Assembly (NCBI GenBank): GCA_944325255.1
Contig: CALUZH010000005.1
Span: 1-60,271 of the forward strand
DNA: 60,271 nt
Direction of reading: 5' to 3'
From: an uncultured Erysipelotrichaceae bacterium
GTDB taxonomy: Bacteria > Bacillota_I > Bacilli_A > Erysipelotrichales > Erysipelotrichaceae
The notes beneath the pieces were generated by a model. It did not search any database. It saw only the letters and a list, made by a program, of their open reading frames with translations, and had not been told where the DNA came from. Below are positions 43,956-53,383 of this stretch, one piece after another; within the stretch, counting starts at the first letter, position 1, and every line of letters begins with the position of its first letter. A program made the translations under genes and the position numbers.

Positions 43956-45812
43956 TCACCCCTTTAAATTCTTCATATAAATTGCGATGACCTGAAGGTC
44001 GCTGGGATTGATTCCCGATATCCGACTGGCCTGTCCCAAGGTCGACGGTTTAACGCGATCGAGTTTTTGTCTGGCCTCAAGTGATAGATTATCCATATGT
44101 AAATAATCAATATCTTCCCTGAGCCGCATCTTTTCCATCTTTTCCAAGCGATAAGCCTCCTTTTTGGCCTTGTTGATATAACCTTCATACTTAATGGCAA
44201 TCTCTAATGAAGCCAATAAGTCTTCAGGAATATCAAGATTCAAGATCTTAGCGATATCTTTAGCCCGCACATGCGGACGCCTGATAATTTCTAGGGCATT
44301 GACACTGCCTTTGATTTCTTCATCATAGCCAAGACTTTGGAGATATTCATAAATCCCCGAATCTTTGCTGAGTCTTGAATTAGCCAAGACTTCTTTAAAT
44401 GCTTGTAGTTTGGCTGCCTTTTTTTCATAACGTTCATATCGGGAAGCATCAATCAAATGATTTTCATAGCCGTACTTCAATAAGCGTTCTTCGGCATTAT
44501 CATGGCGCATCAACAAACGGTATTCTGCCCTTGATGTAAGTAAGCGATAAGGTTCATTTGTACCCTTGGTAATTAAATCATCAATCATTACCCCGATATA
44601 GGCCTCATCTCTTCTTAAGATAAAGGCCTCTTTGCCCTCAAGCTTTCTTACGGCATTAATGCCGGCCATAAGTCCTAATCCGGCAGCCTCTTCATAACCG
44701 CTTGTACCCAATATCTGTCCGGCAATAAAGAGATTTTCGATTTTCTTACATTCCAAATTAAGTTTAACTTCTAACGGGTCGATGGCATCATATTCAATGG
44801 CATAAGCATATTTTTCAATTTCTGCCTTCTCTAAGCCGATGAGGCTATGGACCATTTCAACTTGAACATCCTTAGGCATCGATGTGGAAAAACCCTGCAC
44901 ATAAGTAGTATCAAGCTCTAAGCTTTCCGGCTCTAAGAAGATTTGATGTCGCGGTTTATCACTGAAGCGCACAACCTTATCTTCGATTGAAGGACAATAG
45001 CGGGGTCCCACACCCTTGACAACCCCCGAATACATACTGGATTTTTTTAAATTGGCTCTGATTATTTCCAAAGTCTTGGGAGTCGTATAGGTAAGAAAAC
45101 AAGGAACCTGCTTATCATAGGGCAAAAGATTTGCGCTTTCTTCACTGAAACGTAAATATTCCTTGCTTCCCGGTTCTAATTGGGTCTTGGAAAAATCGAT
45201 ACTTGAAGTTTTAATGCGCGGTGGCGTACCGGTCTTTAAACGAAAAAGCCTAAGTCCGTTATCCCTTAAAGAAGCGCTTAAGTTCTTGGTTGTAATATCA
45301 CCATCCGGCCCTTCAGGTCGAACATCTGATGATATCATTACCGTACTGTCCATATAAGTTCCGGTTGTCAAAATGACGGTTTTAGCCAAAAGTCTTCCGC
45401 CTTTTTGTAAGGTTACCCCCAAAACTTTAGCGTTTTCGACAATTATCCCTTCAACCACATCTTCGATTATTTCCAGATTAGCGGTATTTTCACATACTTG
45501 GCGCATCATTCTAGAATAGGCCAATTTATCACTTTGAACCCGAAGCGACCAGACTCCCGGTCCCTTAGTGGTATTCAGCATCTTAAATTGCAAGGCCGTC
45601 TTATCAGCTACTTTAGGCATCTCGCCGCCCAAGGCATCAATTTCTCTTACCACAATTCCCTTGGCCGGGCCACCGATTGAAGGATTGCAGGGCATCTTGG
45701 CAATATGTTCAAGATTTAAGGTAATAAGGGCGGTCTTTTTGCCTTGACGAGCCATCGCCAAAGCCGCTTCTACTCCGGCATGACCGGCACCGACAACTAT
45801 TCCCTCTAGCAT
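43956..45812 (-). CDS. mnmG: tRNA U34 carboxymethylaminomethyl-modifying enzyme MnmG (GidA)
   Basis: 618 residues, full length. It has the FAD loop VVGAGHAGVEAALA, the catalytic-Cys stretch KMPCNPSIGGPAKG, GTYMDSTVM, and the C-terminal GINPSDLQVI helix. With MnmE (not in this window) it modifies the wobble uridine of several tRNAs using methylene-tetrahydrofolate and FAD. It overlaps the Hpt-like gene by seven bases upstream and the phosphatase downstream starts next to its stop. Confidence 0.96.
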   Translation of the reverse strand: MLEGIVVGAGHAGVEAALAMARQGKKTALITLNLEHIAKMPCNPSIGGPAKGIVVREIDALGGEMPKVADKTALQFKMLNTTKGPGVWSLRVQSDKLAYSRMMRQVCENTANLEIIEDVVEGIIVENAKVLGVTLQKGGRLLAKTVILTTGTYMDSTVMISSDVRPEGPDGDITTKNLSASLRDNGLRLFRLKTGTPPRIKTSSIDFSKTQLEPGSKEYLRFSEESANLLPYDKQVPCFLTYTTPKTLEIIRANLKKSSMYSGVVKGVGPRYCPSIEDKVVRFSDKPRHQIFLEPESLELDTTYVQGFSTSMPKDVQVEMVHSLIGLEKAEIEKYAYAIEYDAIDPLEVKLNLECKKIENLFIAGQILGTSGYEEAAGLGLMAGINAVRKLEGKEAFILRRDEAYIGVMIDDLITKGTNEPYRLLTSRAEYRLLMRHDNAEERLLKYGYENHLIDASRYERYEKKAAKLQAFKEVLANSRLSKDSGIYEYLQSLGYDEEIKGSVNALEIIRRPHVRAKDIAKILNLDIPEDLLASLEIAIKYEGYINKAKKEAYRLEKMEKMRLREDIDYLHMDNLSLEARQKLDRVKPSTLGQASRISGINPSDLQVIAIYMKNLKG

Positions 45813-46141
45813 GAAAAGCCCTTCTTAATCTGATGATGAACGGCGATCATCCTATCATAATCATCATTCAAAGCCTTATAATTTTCATCTTCGATATCTT
45901 CATAAATATCCAAGAGCCGCTCATAAAGCGGGAAAACCTTCAAATCCGCAGCTAGAATATAAAGCCCTTTAGTCGCATCCTTAGCCAAGGCATAGTCTTC
46001 ATTTTCCAAATAGGTCTTTAAACCGCTAAAGAATTCATCATCCAAATAAATATGCAATATCTTTTCATATTCGTTTAAATCCGGATACTGATCAATGATC
46101 AAATCATAATTTAATCCGCAAGTTAAATATTTTTCTCTCAT
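45806..46141 (-). CDS. Small helical protein resembling an Hpt domain without the phospho-histidine
   Basis: About 111 residues from ATG 46141, or 131 from a GTG at 46201 that has no spacing from the GNAT stop. The all-helical sequence resembles Hpt proteins (YALAKDATKGLYILAADLKV, then LYERLLDIYEDIE), but the HTLKG-like position reads DATKG, so no His is available for phosphotransfer. A consensus-like TATAAT lies just before ATG 46141. It overlaps mnmG. Function unknown; a binding or scaffold role is possible. Confidence 0.5.
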   Translation of the reverse strand: MREKYLTCGLNYDLIIDQYPDLNEYEKILHIYLDDEFFSGLKTYLENEDYALAKDATKGLYILAADLKVFPLYERLLDIYEDIEDENYKALNDDYDRMIAVHHQIKKGFSC

Positions 46142-46201
46142 ATACCATATTATAAACGATACGGGGCCCCGGGGCTTTATTAAATGTTTTAAGAGCCCCA
46201 C

Positions 46202-47005
46202 TTAATTCTTAATAAGCTCATATTGGCTGACTATTTTCAAAAGCCCCAGTTTTTCCATCATTTTAGGAGGATAGACCTCATCATCCAAATTGACAAAAGT
46301 ATATTCCTTTAAATTCGCATTTTTCAAAGCCTTGAAAAGTTCTAACTTACAAGGACCATGAAATCTTAAAAATTCGCCGCTTTTATCGTTATAAACCAAA
46401 TAATTATCTTCATCATAAAGAATCTTGATATCTTTCAAATTCTTTAAGGCCGGAAGGCTGTTTTGAAAGCTTGGCCTATCGGCAAGATCATCAATCAAGG
46501 CAAGTTTATCTTTAAGCAAGCCTTCAAAAAAAGGATGGTCGCTTCTTATTCCGTCATCTTGGATTTTATATACTGTCAAGCTTCTATTTATCTTAAATCC
46601 GGCATTTTGATATAAGCTCAAGGCCTTATCATTAATGCTTAAACATTCAAGAATATATTGGCCTTTTTCTTTGCTTATTTTATCAAAGGCTTTGCTCATC
46701 AAAGTTATGGCTATTCCTTTTCGCCGATAGTCCTTTAAAACCGCAGTGGCTATATCATAAAAGCTGGAGCCGTTTCTGCCGGTCAAGGCAAAGCCGACTT
46801 TTTTTTGTTCTTCCACACAGACAAAGGAAAAAACCGGATCAAAAAGATTGCGTTTAAGATAATTCAAAAGCGCTTCTTCACTCATTTGCACATTGAAAGG
46901 GTAATCAGCAAAAGCGGCATTGACATCTTCGGCACGAAGGCTTATTTCTTTATTGTTTAAGCTTAAAAATCCATATTTATTCCTTAAATAAATCCATAAT
47001 TTCAC
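46202..47005 (-). CDS. GNAT family acetyltransferase with C-terminal extension
   Basis: 267 residues. The GNAT core is at about 20-150, with the acetyl-CoA loop DYRRKGIAITLMSKAF and the NDKALSLYQNAGFKI segment. The C-terminal 110 residues (from about 155) are a second domain I do not recognise (LAD-RPSFQNSLPALKNL region). The start is a GTG inside the 3' end of the SNF2 gene with no clear ribosome site, so the exact N-terminus is uncertain. Confidence 0.75.
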   Translation of the reverse strand: MKLWIYLRNKYGFLSLNNKEISLRAEDVNAAFADYPFNVQMSEEALLNYLKRNLFDPVFSFVCVEEQKKVGFALTGRNGSSFYDIATAVLKDYRRKGIAITLMSKAFDKISKEKGQYILECLSINDKALSLYQNAGFKINRSLTVYKIQDDGIRSDHPFFEGLLKDKLALIDDLADRPSFQNSLPALKNLKDIKILYDEDNYLVYNDKSGEFLRFHGPCKLELFKALKNANLKEYTFVNLDDEVYPPKMMEKLGLLKIVSQYELIKN

Positions 47006-50000
47006 CTTTGCTCATATGGGCCAAAGAACCGTCATTGCCTTCGACAAAACTTTCAGCCAAAGCTTGTTTGCGGTTTTGAATCTTGGTGATTTTTTCTTCA
47101 ATGGAGTCCTTCATCAACATCCGATATACCTGCACATTGGCATTTTGGCCAATCCGATGAGCCCGGTCCGTCGCCTGATTTTGGGCAGAAATATTCCACC
47201 ACGGGTCAATATGAATTACCGCTTCGGCAACCGTCAAATTCAAACCGGTACCGCCGGCCTTTAAAGAGATAAGAAAGACCGGAGTATCATCATTTTGAAA
47301 ACTTTCAACAAGACGTTGACGCTCTTCCTTCGGTGTTGACCCAATCAATTTATGATAAGCGATATTAGCTTTTTTAAGTTCTACAATCAAAAGATCGATC
47401 AAGGTCGTAAAAGATGAGAAAATCAAAACCTTCTTATTATTTTCAATTAAGTTTTTCACCAAGTCCATACAAGCCATGATCTTGGACGAAGGACCTTGAA
47501 TATTGTCATATATCAAACGCGAATCGCAACATATCTCTCTTAAACGGGTAAGCATCGCCAAAACAGCGATCCGGTCAATCTTGTCATGCATTTCTATTTG
47601 CATTGTCTTATTGACGGTCGCCAAATTAGCTAAGTAAAGCTTTTTCTCTTCCGGAGTAAATTCAATATAATACTCATGGTCAACCTTATCCGGAAGTTCC
47701 TTAAGTACTTCCTTTTTAACTCTTCTTAAAATAAATGGCGAGACCATAGCCTTAAGGGCTGATACGGCCTTATCATCATTATCCAGAACTATCGGAGCTT
47801 CAAAGCGCTCCTTAAATTCATGATAGCTATATAAGTAGCCCGGCATCAAAAAATCAAAGAGCGACCAAAGCTCGGCTAAGGAATTTTCAATCGGTGTACC
47901 GCTTAAAGCCAAGCGATGCTTAGCCTTTAATTGTTTGACGCATTCGGCATTTTGGGTCTTTTGATTCTTGATGTTTTGGGCCTCATCAATAATGACATAA
48001 TTAAAGACTTGATTTTGATATTCCGCAATGTCGCGTCTTAAATAATCATAAGAAGTGACAATGATATCATAATCTTCCATATTCTGAATCTTGTTTAGTC
48101 TTTCTTTTTTATTGCCGCTTATGAGCAAGACCTTAAGGTCATGGCTGAAACGCTTTATTTCATTGCCCCAGTTATAGATAAGTGAAGCCGGGCAAACAAC
48201 CATGCTGCTGCCTTTTTCTTCAATACTGTCTAAAAGGGCAATAACTTCCAAGGTCTTGCCAAGACCCATCTCATCAGCCAAAATGCCGTTAAAACCGTAA
48301 CGATATAAAGTCAAAAGCCAATTGACGCCATATTTTTGATAATCCCTCAAGATTTCAAGATATGCTTCCTTAATCGGAACATCGGCTTTTTGACTATTAA
48401 ATCCATCAAGATAAGTCTTTAAAGACTCTTCACGATTAATTTCTATCTTATCGTTTTCAGCCAAATAATTTTCAAGATTGATGCTGCGATAGGTATCCAG
48501 CGATATTTTACCGTCAAGCATTTGCTTAGGATCAATTGCCAAATCTTTAAAAAGCTTATCAAGCTCATCCAGTTCATCACTTTCCAAATGCACTGTTACG
48601 CCGCTTTTAAGCTTGATATATTTTTTACGTTTACGGTAGGCGCTTAAAATCGCCGGCACCTCGTCAACATTAAAATCCAAGCTTCTAATATCCATCTCCA
48701 GCAAGCCGTTATGGATACGGACTCCCGCCTCAATCCGATAACGGGTCTTCATGCCCAGTTTTTTGATTTCATCGCTCACATAGACATCGGCAAAACGAAT
48801 AAGATTAGGAATGCTGAAAGTCAAAAATTCCGCCGTTTCTTCGGCATCCAAATCAAATTCAGCCACCCCTTCTTCTTTCTTTAAAAGCGCATTTTTAGCC
48901 CGCAAAACAGCTAATACGATATCGCGGTTTTGGTCGCCCGCAAATCTTTGATCATCAAAAAAAGAAACTTCTTTTTGATCTTTATCGTAAGCCTTAATCT
49001 TAAAGACTACCGCATTATCGACAATATCGCCGATAAGCTCAATCCGACTCAGCTTTTCATAATTCAATTGCGGAAGTAAGTCTTCTCCCTTAACGATCTC
49101 TAAAATATCAAGATTGGGCTCAATCATTTCATGAGCCAAGGCCGCCATATCCGCTTCATCAATATAAGTACCATCATGAATAGCCAAATCGATAAGGGCA
49201 ATTAAGGACTGGCGACAATTTTTAATATAATAAACTTGATTATCATCCATTAAAAAGATATTTTCTTGGGTTATGGCAATAGCTCTATCGCCTTCTTCTC
49301 CAATAAGATAACCGTCTTTATTTTTATATATAGCTAATTTAAACTTCTCTTCATAAGGCTTAATCAAAGGGAAGTCAGCATTGAGCTCTTGCATATATCT
49401 ATCGGCACGAGAGCCGGCAAAATCGATATAGCGTTTATGCTTATGCATAGAATTATCTTCATCTAATTCGTAACTGTCATAAGGAATTTGCGCCATATAA
49501 GCAATCAATTTCCGCGACTTTTCATCAAAAAAACGAATATCGTGGATAAAGGCCATCTTCTTGCCATAACGATACATACTCTTTTGTTTAAGGGCATTTA
49601 AAAACTCTTCGTAATTTTTAATTACATAGGAAGTTTTGCCGTCACTGATGGAAAATGTCAACATCGCATAATTATCATCAATTTTTAAGTCCGGGATGAT
49701 TTTATATTGTTTATCTTGGGTTTCAATATCAATGAGGCTTTGACGATAACGGCGACTCTCTTCAATTAAGCTGCGGCTATGTGCTTTAGCTACGGCCACC
49801 TGACTTTCGTGTTGCCTTTTTTGGAAAAGCTCATAATAGCTTAAATGATTAACGTTTTTAGGCCGTGCATAATGATAAGGAAATTCTTCAATTTCCGTTT
49901 CCGTCAGCCAATAAATAACGGCTGCTAAATGTTCGCAAGGTTTTCGATATGCTTGACAATCACATCTAAACTTCGCGATTTCCAATTTATCATTATCGAT

Positions 50001-50180
50001 ATTAAAGCTGCATTCTCTTTTGCGATAACCATCATCAACCAAGGCTTCGACATAATAACAATTGCTTTGTCTTGTCATAAAGATATCGACTTTAATAATA
50101 CCGTTGGCATCAACGATATCCCGAGCCTGATATTGCAGATAATTATTGAATATTTCCATGAAGCTAGTATCAAATTTCAT
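46977..50180 (-). CDS. SNF2-family DEAD-like helicase with SWIM zinc finger
   Basis: 1067 residues. The N-terminal SWIM finger is CDCQAYRKPCEHLAAV (about residues 74-89). A bacterial SNF2-associated region follows, then the SNF2 ATPase: ILADEMGLGKTLE, MVVCPASLIYNW, IIDEAQNIKN, LSGTPIENSLAELWSL, and the C-terminal lobe with LISLKAGGTGLNLT and ATDRAHRIGQ. It is a DNA-translocating ATPase that probably works with nucleoprotein complexes or RNA polymerase; the cellular role is undefined. It heads the run SNF2, GNAT, Hpt-like, mnmG, phosphatase, ppk1. Confidence 0.92.
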   Translation of the reverse strand: MKFDTSFMEIFNNYLQYQARDIVDANGIIKVDIFMTRQSNCYYVEALVDDGYRKRECSFNIDNDKLEIAKFRCDCQAYRKPCEHLAAVIYWLTETEIEEFPYHYARPKNVNHLSYYELFQKRQHESQVAVAKAHSRSLIEESRRYRQSLIDIETQDKQYKIIPDLKIDDNYAMLTFSISDGKTSYVIKNYEEFLNALKQKSMYRYGKKMAFIHDIRFFDEKSRKLIAYMAQIPYDSYELDEDNSMHKHKRYIDFAGSRADRYMQELNADFPLIKPYEEKFKLAIYKNKDGYLIGEEGDRAIAITQENIFLMDDNQVYYIKNCRQSLIALIDLAIHDGTYIDEADMAALAHEMIEPNLDILEIVKGEDLLPQLNYEKLSRIELIGDIVDNAVVFKIKAYDKDQKEVSFFDDQRFAGDQNRDIVLAVLRAKNALLKKEEGVAEFDLDAEETAEFLTFSIPNLIRFADVYVSDEIKKLGMKTRYRIEAGVRIHNGLLEMDIRSLDFNVDEVPAILSAYRKRKKYIKLKSGVTVHLESDELDELDKLFKDLAIDPKQMLDGKISLDTYRSINLENYLAENDKIEINREESLKTYLDGFNSQKADVPIKEAYLEILRDYQKYGVNWLLTLYRYGFNGILADEMGLGKTLEVIALLDSIEEKGSSMVVCPASLIYNWGNEIKRFSHDLKVLLISGNKKERLNKIQNMEDYDIIVTSYDYLRRDIAEYQNQVFNYVIIDEAQNIKNQKTQNAECVKQLKAKHRLALSGTPIENSLAELWSLFDFLMPGYLYSYHEFKERFEAPIVLDNDDKAVSALKAMVSPFILRRVKKEVLKELPDKVDHEYYIEFTPEEKKLYLANLATVNKTMQIEMHDKIDRIAVLAMLTRLREICCDSRLIYDNIQGPSSKIMACMDLVKNLIENNKKVLIFSSFTTLIDLLIVELKKANIAYHKLIGSTPKEERQRLVESFQNDDTPVFLISLKAGGTGLNLTVAEAVIHIDPWWNISAQNQATDRAHRIGQNANVQVYRMLMKDSIEEKITKIQNRKQALAESFVEGNDGSLAHMSKGEIMDLFKE

Positions 50181-50230
50181 ACTTATTATTGTAGACGATT
50201 TATAGAAAAAACGATAGGCGATGGGTTTAA

Positions 50231-50256
50231 AAAACGCCGATTTCTCGGCGCTTTTT
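50231..50256 (-). terminator. Intrinsic terminator after the DUF362 gene
   Basis: On the minus strand CGCCGA-GAAA-TCGGCG is followed by six T, just past the DUF362 stop. Confidence 0.85.
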
Positions 50257-50258
50257 AA

Positions 50259-51266
50259 CTAATCTTCTTTAACAAAAGGCTTGACGTGTTTTACTGCTTC
50301 TTTGGCATCGATTTCCTTTTCGTCATTATCTAAATCGATCAAGGTATATAAGTCATTACCCATACCCAGTTCCTTCATATAAGAAAGCTGTCTTAGACCA
50401 TGGCGGCTCTCGATTCTTTCTACTAGGTCATGATGGTCTTCCGGTTTCATGGCATAAACTAAATCAACACAGGCTTGATCAACAGCCAAAATATCAAAGG
50501 AAGCCAAGATACCGACATTCGGAGTTACTACCGGTGCAGCTTGAACACCTTCGCAATCGCAGGATACCGACATATTGCGCATGACATTGATAAAGGAAAT
50601 ATGATTGGCAAAATGATCACATACCGCTTTGGCACTTTCCATCATTCTTTCCATAAATTCCTCGGTCTTGATATCCCACATATCATCACTGCCCGGAGTT
50701 GTATGAATCATGGCCTTACCGATTCGACCGTCAGCACAACCGATGCCGATATTTTTAGCCGAGCCGCCAAAACCGCCTTGGGTATGACCCTTAAAGTGGG
50801 TAAGTACTAAGAGCGAATCATAATTGACAATATTTTTCCCCATTGTCATATGATCAAACCACTTACCGTTTAAAACCGGTAGATCAACCGTTCCCTCTTC
50901 ATCCATGATATCAACCGGACAGAAAGTCCAGCCGTTAACCTTCAAAGTTTCACGATGCAAATCAGTAGTATAGCGATCGCCTTCATAATAGGTATTGGTT
51001 TCAACGATTTTCGCATCCGGCAAATCCTTCTTGATCAAGTTTTCTACCCATGGACGCGGAATGATGTTTGGTCCATGTTGCTCACCGGTATGCAGTTTAA
51101 TTGCTACCCGGCCATCAATTTTCGAAGCTACTTTTTGATAAATCTTTTCCAAGCCTTCAGCCGACAAGTCGCGGGTAAAGTAAACAACGGATTTAGCACC
51201 TTCTCTTTTTTCATAAGGTACATATACTTCACCACCGACTCCCGCTTTAATGTTTTTTTCACTCAT
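50259..51266 (-). CDS. DUF362 domain-containing protein
   Basis: 335 residues. DUF362 signs include VAIKLHTGEQHGPNIIPRPW, the SLLVLTHFKGHTQGGFGGSAKNIGIG core and the HDLVERIESRHGLRQLSYM tail. Members often carry 4Fe-4S motifs, but here the Cys are scattered (SCDCEGVQAAP) and no ferredoxin motif is seen. Biochemical role unknown. GGAGGAAATACCA precedes the ATG. It follows buk after a 95-base gap on the same strand. Confidence 0.88.
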   Translation of the reverse strand: MSEKNIKAGVGGEVYVPYEKREGAKSVVYFTRDLSAEGLEKIYQKVASKIDGRVAIKLHTGEQHGPNIIPRPWVENLIKKDLPDAKIVETNTYYEGDRYTTDLHRETLKVNGWTFCPVDIMDEEGTVDLPVLNGKWFDHMTMGKNIVNYDSLLVLTHFKGHTQGGFGGSAKNIGIGCADGRIGKAMIHTTPGSDDMWDIKTEEFMERMMESAKAVCDHFANHISFINVMRNMSVSCDCEGVQAAPVVTPNVGILASFDILAVDQACVDLVYAMKPEDHHDLVERIESRHGLRQLSYMKELGMGNDLYTLIDLDNDEKEIDAKEAVKHVKPFVKED

Positions 51267-51361
51267 TGGTATTTCCTCCCTATATTCATATTTTAATACT
51301 TTTTGATCCCTTTAGGGGAAACGACAAGTATCTGATAGCCATTTTTAACTTTATTGTCAAA

Positions 51362-52450
51362 TTATAAATTAATCGCTATTGCCTTGCCCTCATACTTTAA
51401 AGCTTTTTTCTCGCCCCTTAAAACTTTTAAAGCATTTAATGCCAAGGCTTCTTGTTCATATTCCCCGGGATATACTTTAATTGGGGCAATCCATGATATA
51501 TAAGGACTTATGGTCTTTAGCACATCATCATATTTTAAAAGGCCGCCGGTAAGAAGGATGGCATCAACTTCACCTTTTAAAACAATGGCCATCGAACCGA
51601 TAACCTTGGCGCTTTGATACAACATCGCCTTATAAACCTTGAAAGCTTTTTGATCGCCATTGGCAATCTTGGTCATAATCTTTCGCATATCGGCCGTACC
51701 GAAATAATTGGCCAAACCTCCTGATACATGCAAAAGCTGGCGCATCTCTTCCTTACTTTTATCCCATAGATAATTTACTACATCACTTACCGCCATAGCT
51801 CCCATACGGGTCGGGGTAAAAGGCCCTTCCCCTCCGCCGCCGTCAATGCCGTCAACCATCTGTCCTTTTAAATGAGCATTGATACTGATACCGCCATCAA
51901 TATGGGCAACAATCAAGTTTAATTCCTCATAAGGACGATTAATGGATGCAGCATATTTTCTGGCTACCGCTTTTTGATTAAGCACATGGCTTGCCGCCTT
52001 ACGATATATCCCGTCAATTCCTGTAATATGGGCAAGTTCATCATATTCATCAACCACTGTCGGATCGCTCATAAAAACGGGAATATGATACTTTTGGCCC
52101 AATAGATAAGCCATTTGCACGCCCAGCATGGAAGCATGATATAGTCCGCCCTTACAGGCTTTAGTATCATTCACTAAAAGTTCATCAACCAAATAGGTTC
52201 CGCTTTTAACACTATAGCTGGCTCCGCCCCGACAGGCAATAGCCGCAAGTTCTTCCATATCAATATGATATTTAAGAATAAAAGCTTCTAAAACCTGCAT
52301 TCTAAAAGGCAATTCATCATTAATGCTCGGAAAGCTTTTTAATATCTCCGTATCATGAAAGATGTCTTCCTTAAATAATTCTTTTTCATCTTCATATAAG
52401 GAAAGTTTAGTCGAGGTTGAACCCGGATTAATTACTAATATCTTAGACAT
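51362..52450 (-). CDS. buk: Butyrate kinase
   Basis: 362 residues of the acetokinase/sugar-kinase fold, normal length. It begins ILVINPGSTSTKLSLYEDE and has AHIDGGISINAH and DGIDGGGGEGPFTPTRMG, the buk-type nucleotide and acyl-phosphate regions. It converts butyryl phosphate and ADP to butyrate and ATP (or a branched-chain analogue). Phosphate butyryltransferase is not adjacent, which is unusual and leaves the real substrate open. TAGGAG precedes the ATG; one base separates it from the nuclease gene. Confidence 0.9.
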   Translation of the reverse strand: MSKILVINPGSTSTKLSLYEDEKELFKEDIFHDTEILKSFPSINDELPFRMQVLEAFILKYHIDMEELAAIACRGGASYSVKSGTYLVDELLVNDTKACKGGLYHASMLGVQMAYLLGQKYHIPVFMSDPTVVDEYDELAHITGIDGIYRKAASHVLNQKAVARKYAASINRPYEELNLIVAHIDGGISINAHLKGQMVDGIDGGGGEGPFTPTRMGAMAVSDVVNYLWDKSKEEMRQLLHVSGGLANYFGTADMRKIMTKIANGDQKAFKVYKAMLYQSAKVIGSMAIVLKGEVDAILLTGGLLKYDDVLKTISPYISWIAPIKVYPGEYEQEALALNALKVLRGEKKALKYEGKAIAINL

Positions 52451-52451
52451 T

Positions 52452-53339
52452 TTAGACTCCTAAACAATTGCCGCAAAGTTCATAACCCAAAGCTTTAGCG
52501 ACTTCAAGATTCTCATAAAAAGGCAAACGATTACCTGCATAAATATCGGCAACACTTGCACAATCTTTAAGATGAATTTTTTGGGTATTGGTATTGATGA
52601 TATAAGGAGCTGCTTCTATGTCGCCTTCCACCTCAACACTTTGGGTATAAGCGCAAGTCTTATCTAAGACACTTTCCCCATCTTCATAATCCAGGCTGAA
52701 ACATGGCTGAACATTATAGAGAAAAACACAAAAGCTTAATTCTGCACCTCTATCTTCAACCGATTGAGCTTCTAATAAAAGACCCTCAGCCACTAGATTG
52801 TCTTCCTCAAAAAGCGGTCTTATCCGATAAAGCACATGCATATCACTGTCTTCGACGGTTCTTTTTACCATATTTTCAAAAGGCAGCATGATAATTTCAT
52901 TCATGAAGCGGGTTCCGGTAATTAAATTATTGGGGTTGGCATCTTCTCCGGTCAGCATGTGGGCTAAAAGATGGGTACGGGTATATAAACTTCCCCCTTC
53001 AATATAATCATCGTTGATTACCTGTTTCCAACCGGTAGGATGGATATCACTGATATCACCTCTTTCCTTATTGGGAAATAAGCTTTCATCAACGGAGGCC
53101 ACCGCTACGCTTGGCCGGCCTAAATCATCAAGCGGCCCGTAGTACTCATAAGCATCTACAGCCTTAGCTAATTCTTCATCATTAAAATAAGGGATATTAT
53201 CATTGACAATAATATAGGCCCTGCCGTCATATGAAGGTATTTCCTCAATTAAGGTAGGACTTTCTATAACGGTACTTTCTTCAGCACATCCTTGAAGCAG
53301 CAATATAAGCATTAAAATTAAAAAACTTTTTCGCATCAT
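52452..53339 (-). CDS. DNA/RNA non-specific endonuclease lipoprotein
   Basis: 295 residues. The signal ends in LLLQGCAEES, a lipobox, so it is tethered outside the membrane. The nuclease domain (about 45-230) has LDDLGRPSVAVASV-like LGRPSVAVASVD, TGWKQV, the catalytic-His segment YTRTHLLAHMLTGEDANPNNLITGTRFMNE and the MLPFE stretch. YxRxH replaces the classical DRGH, as in the DNA-entry nucleases of lactobacilli and streptococci. A C-terminal Cys-containing tail (KIHLKDCASV, then YELCGNCLGV) follows. Likely degrades extracellular DNA or takes part in DNA uptake. Confidence 0.85.
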   Translation of the reverse strand: MMRKSFLILMLILLLQGCAEESTVIESPTLIEEIPSYDGRAYIIVNDNIPYFNDEELAKAVDAYEYYGPLDDLGRPSVAVASVDESLFPNKERGDISDIHPTGWKQVINDDYIEGGSLYTRTHLLAHMLTGEDANPNNLITGTRFMNEIIMLPFENMVKRTVEDSDMHVLYRIRPLFEEDNLVAEGLLLEAQSVEDRGAELSFCVFLYNVQPCFSLDYEDGESVLDKTCAYTQSVEVEGDIEAAPYIINTNTQKIHLKDCASVADIYAGNRLPFYENLEVAKALGYELCGNCLGV

Positions 53340-53350
53340 TAAACCTCAAT

Positions 53351-53376
53351 AAAAGCACCAAAATAAGGTGCTTAAA
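53351..53376 (-). terminator. Intrinsic terminator after the ABC transporter operon
   Basis: On the minus strand AAGCACC-TTATTT-TGGTGCTT is followed by TTTATT. It separates the transporter operon from the nuclease gene. Confidence 0.75.
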
Positions 53377-53383
53377 TAATATA

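Noticed and set aside
46142-46200. GC-rich inverted repeats (GGGGCT with AGCCCC, and GGGGCCCC) as a terminator after the GNAT gene
   Set aside because: No T-tract follows on the minus strand and the next gene begins here, so termination is not supported.
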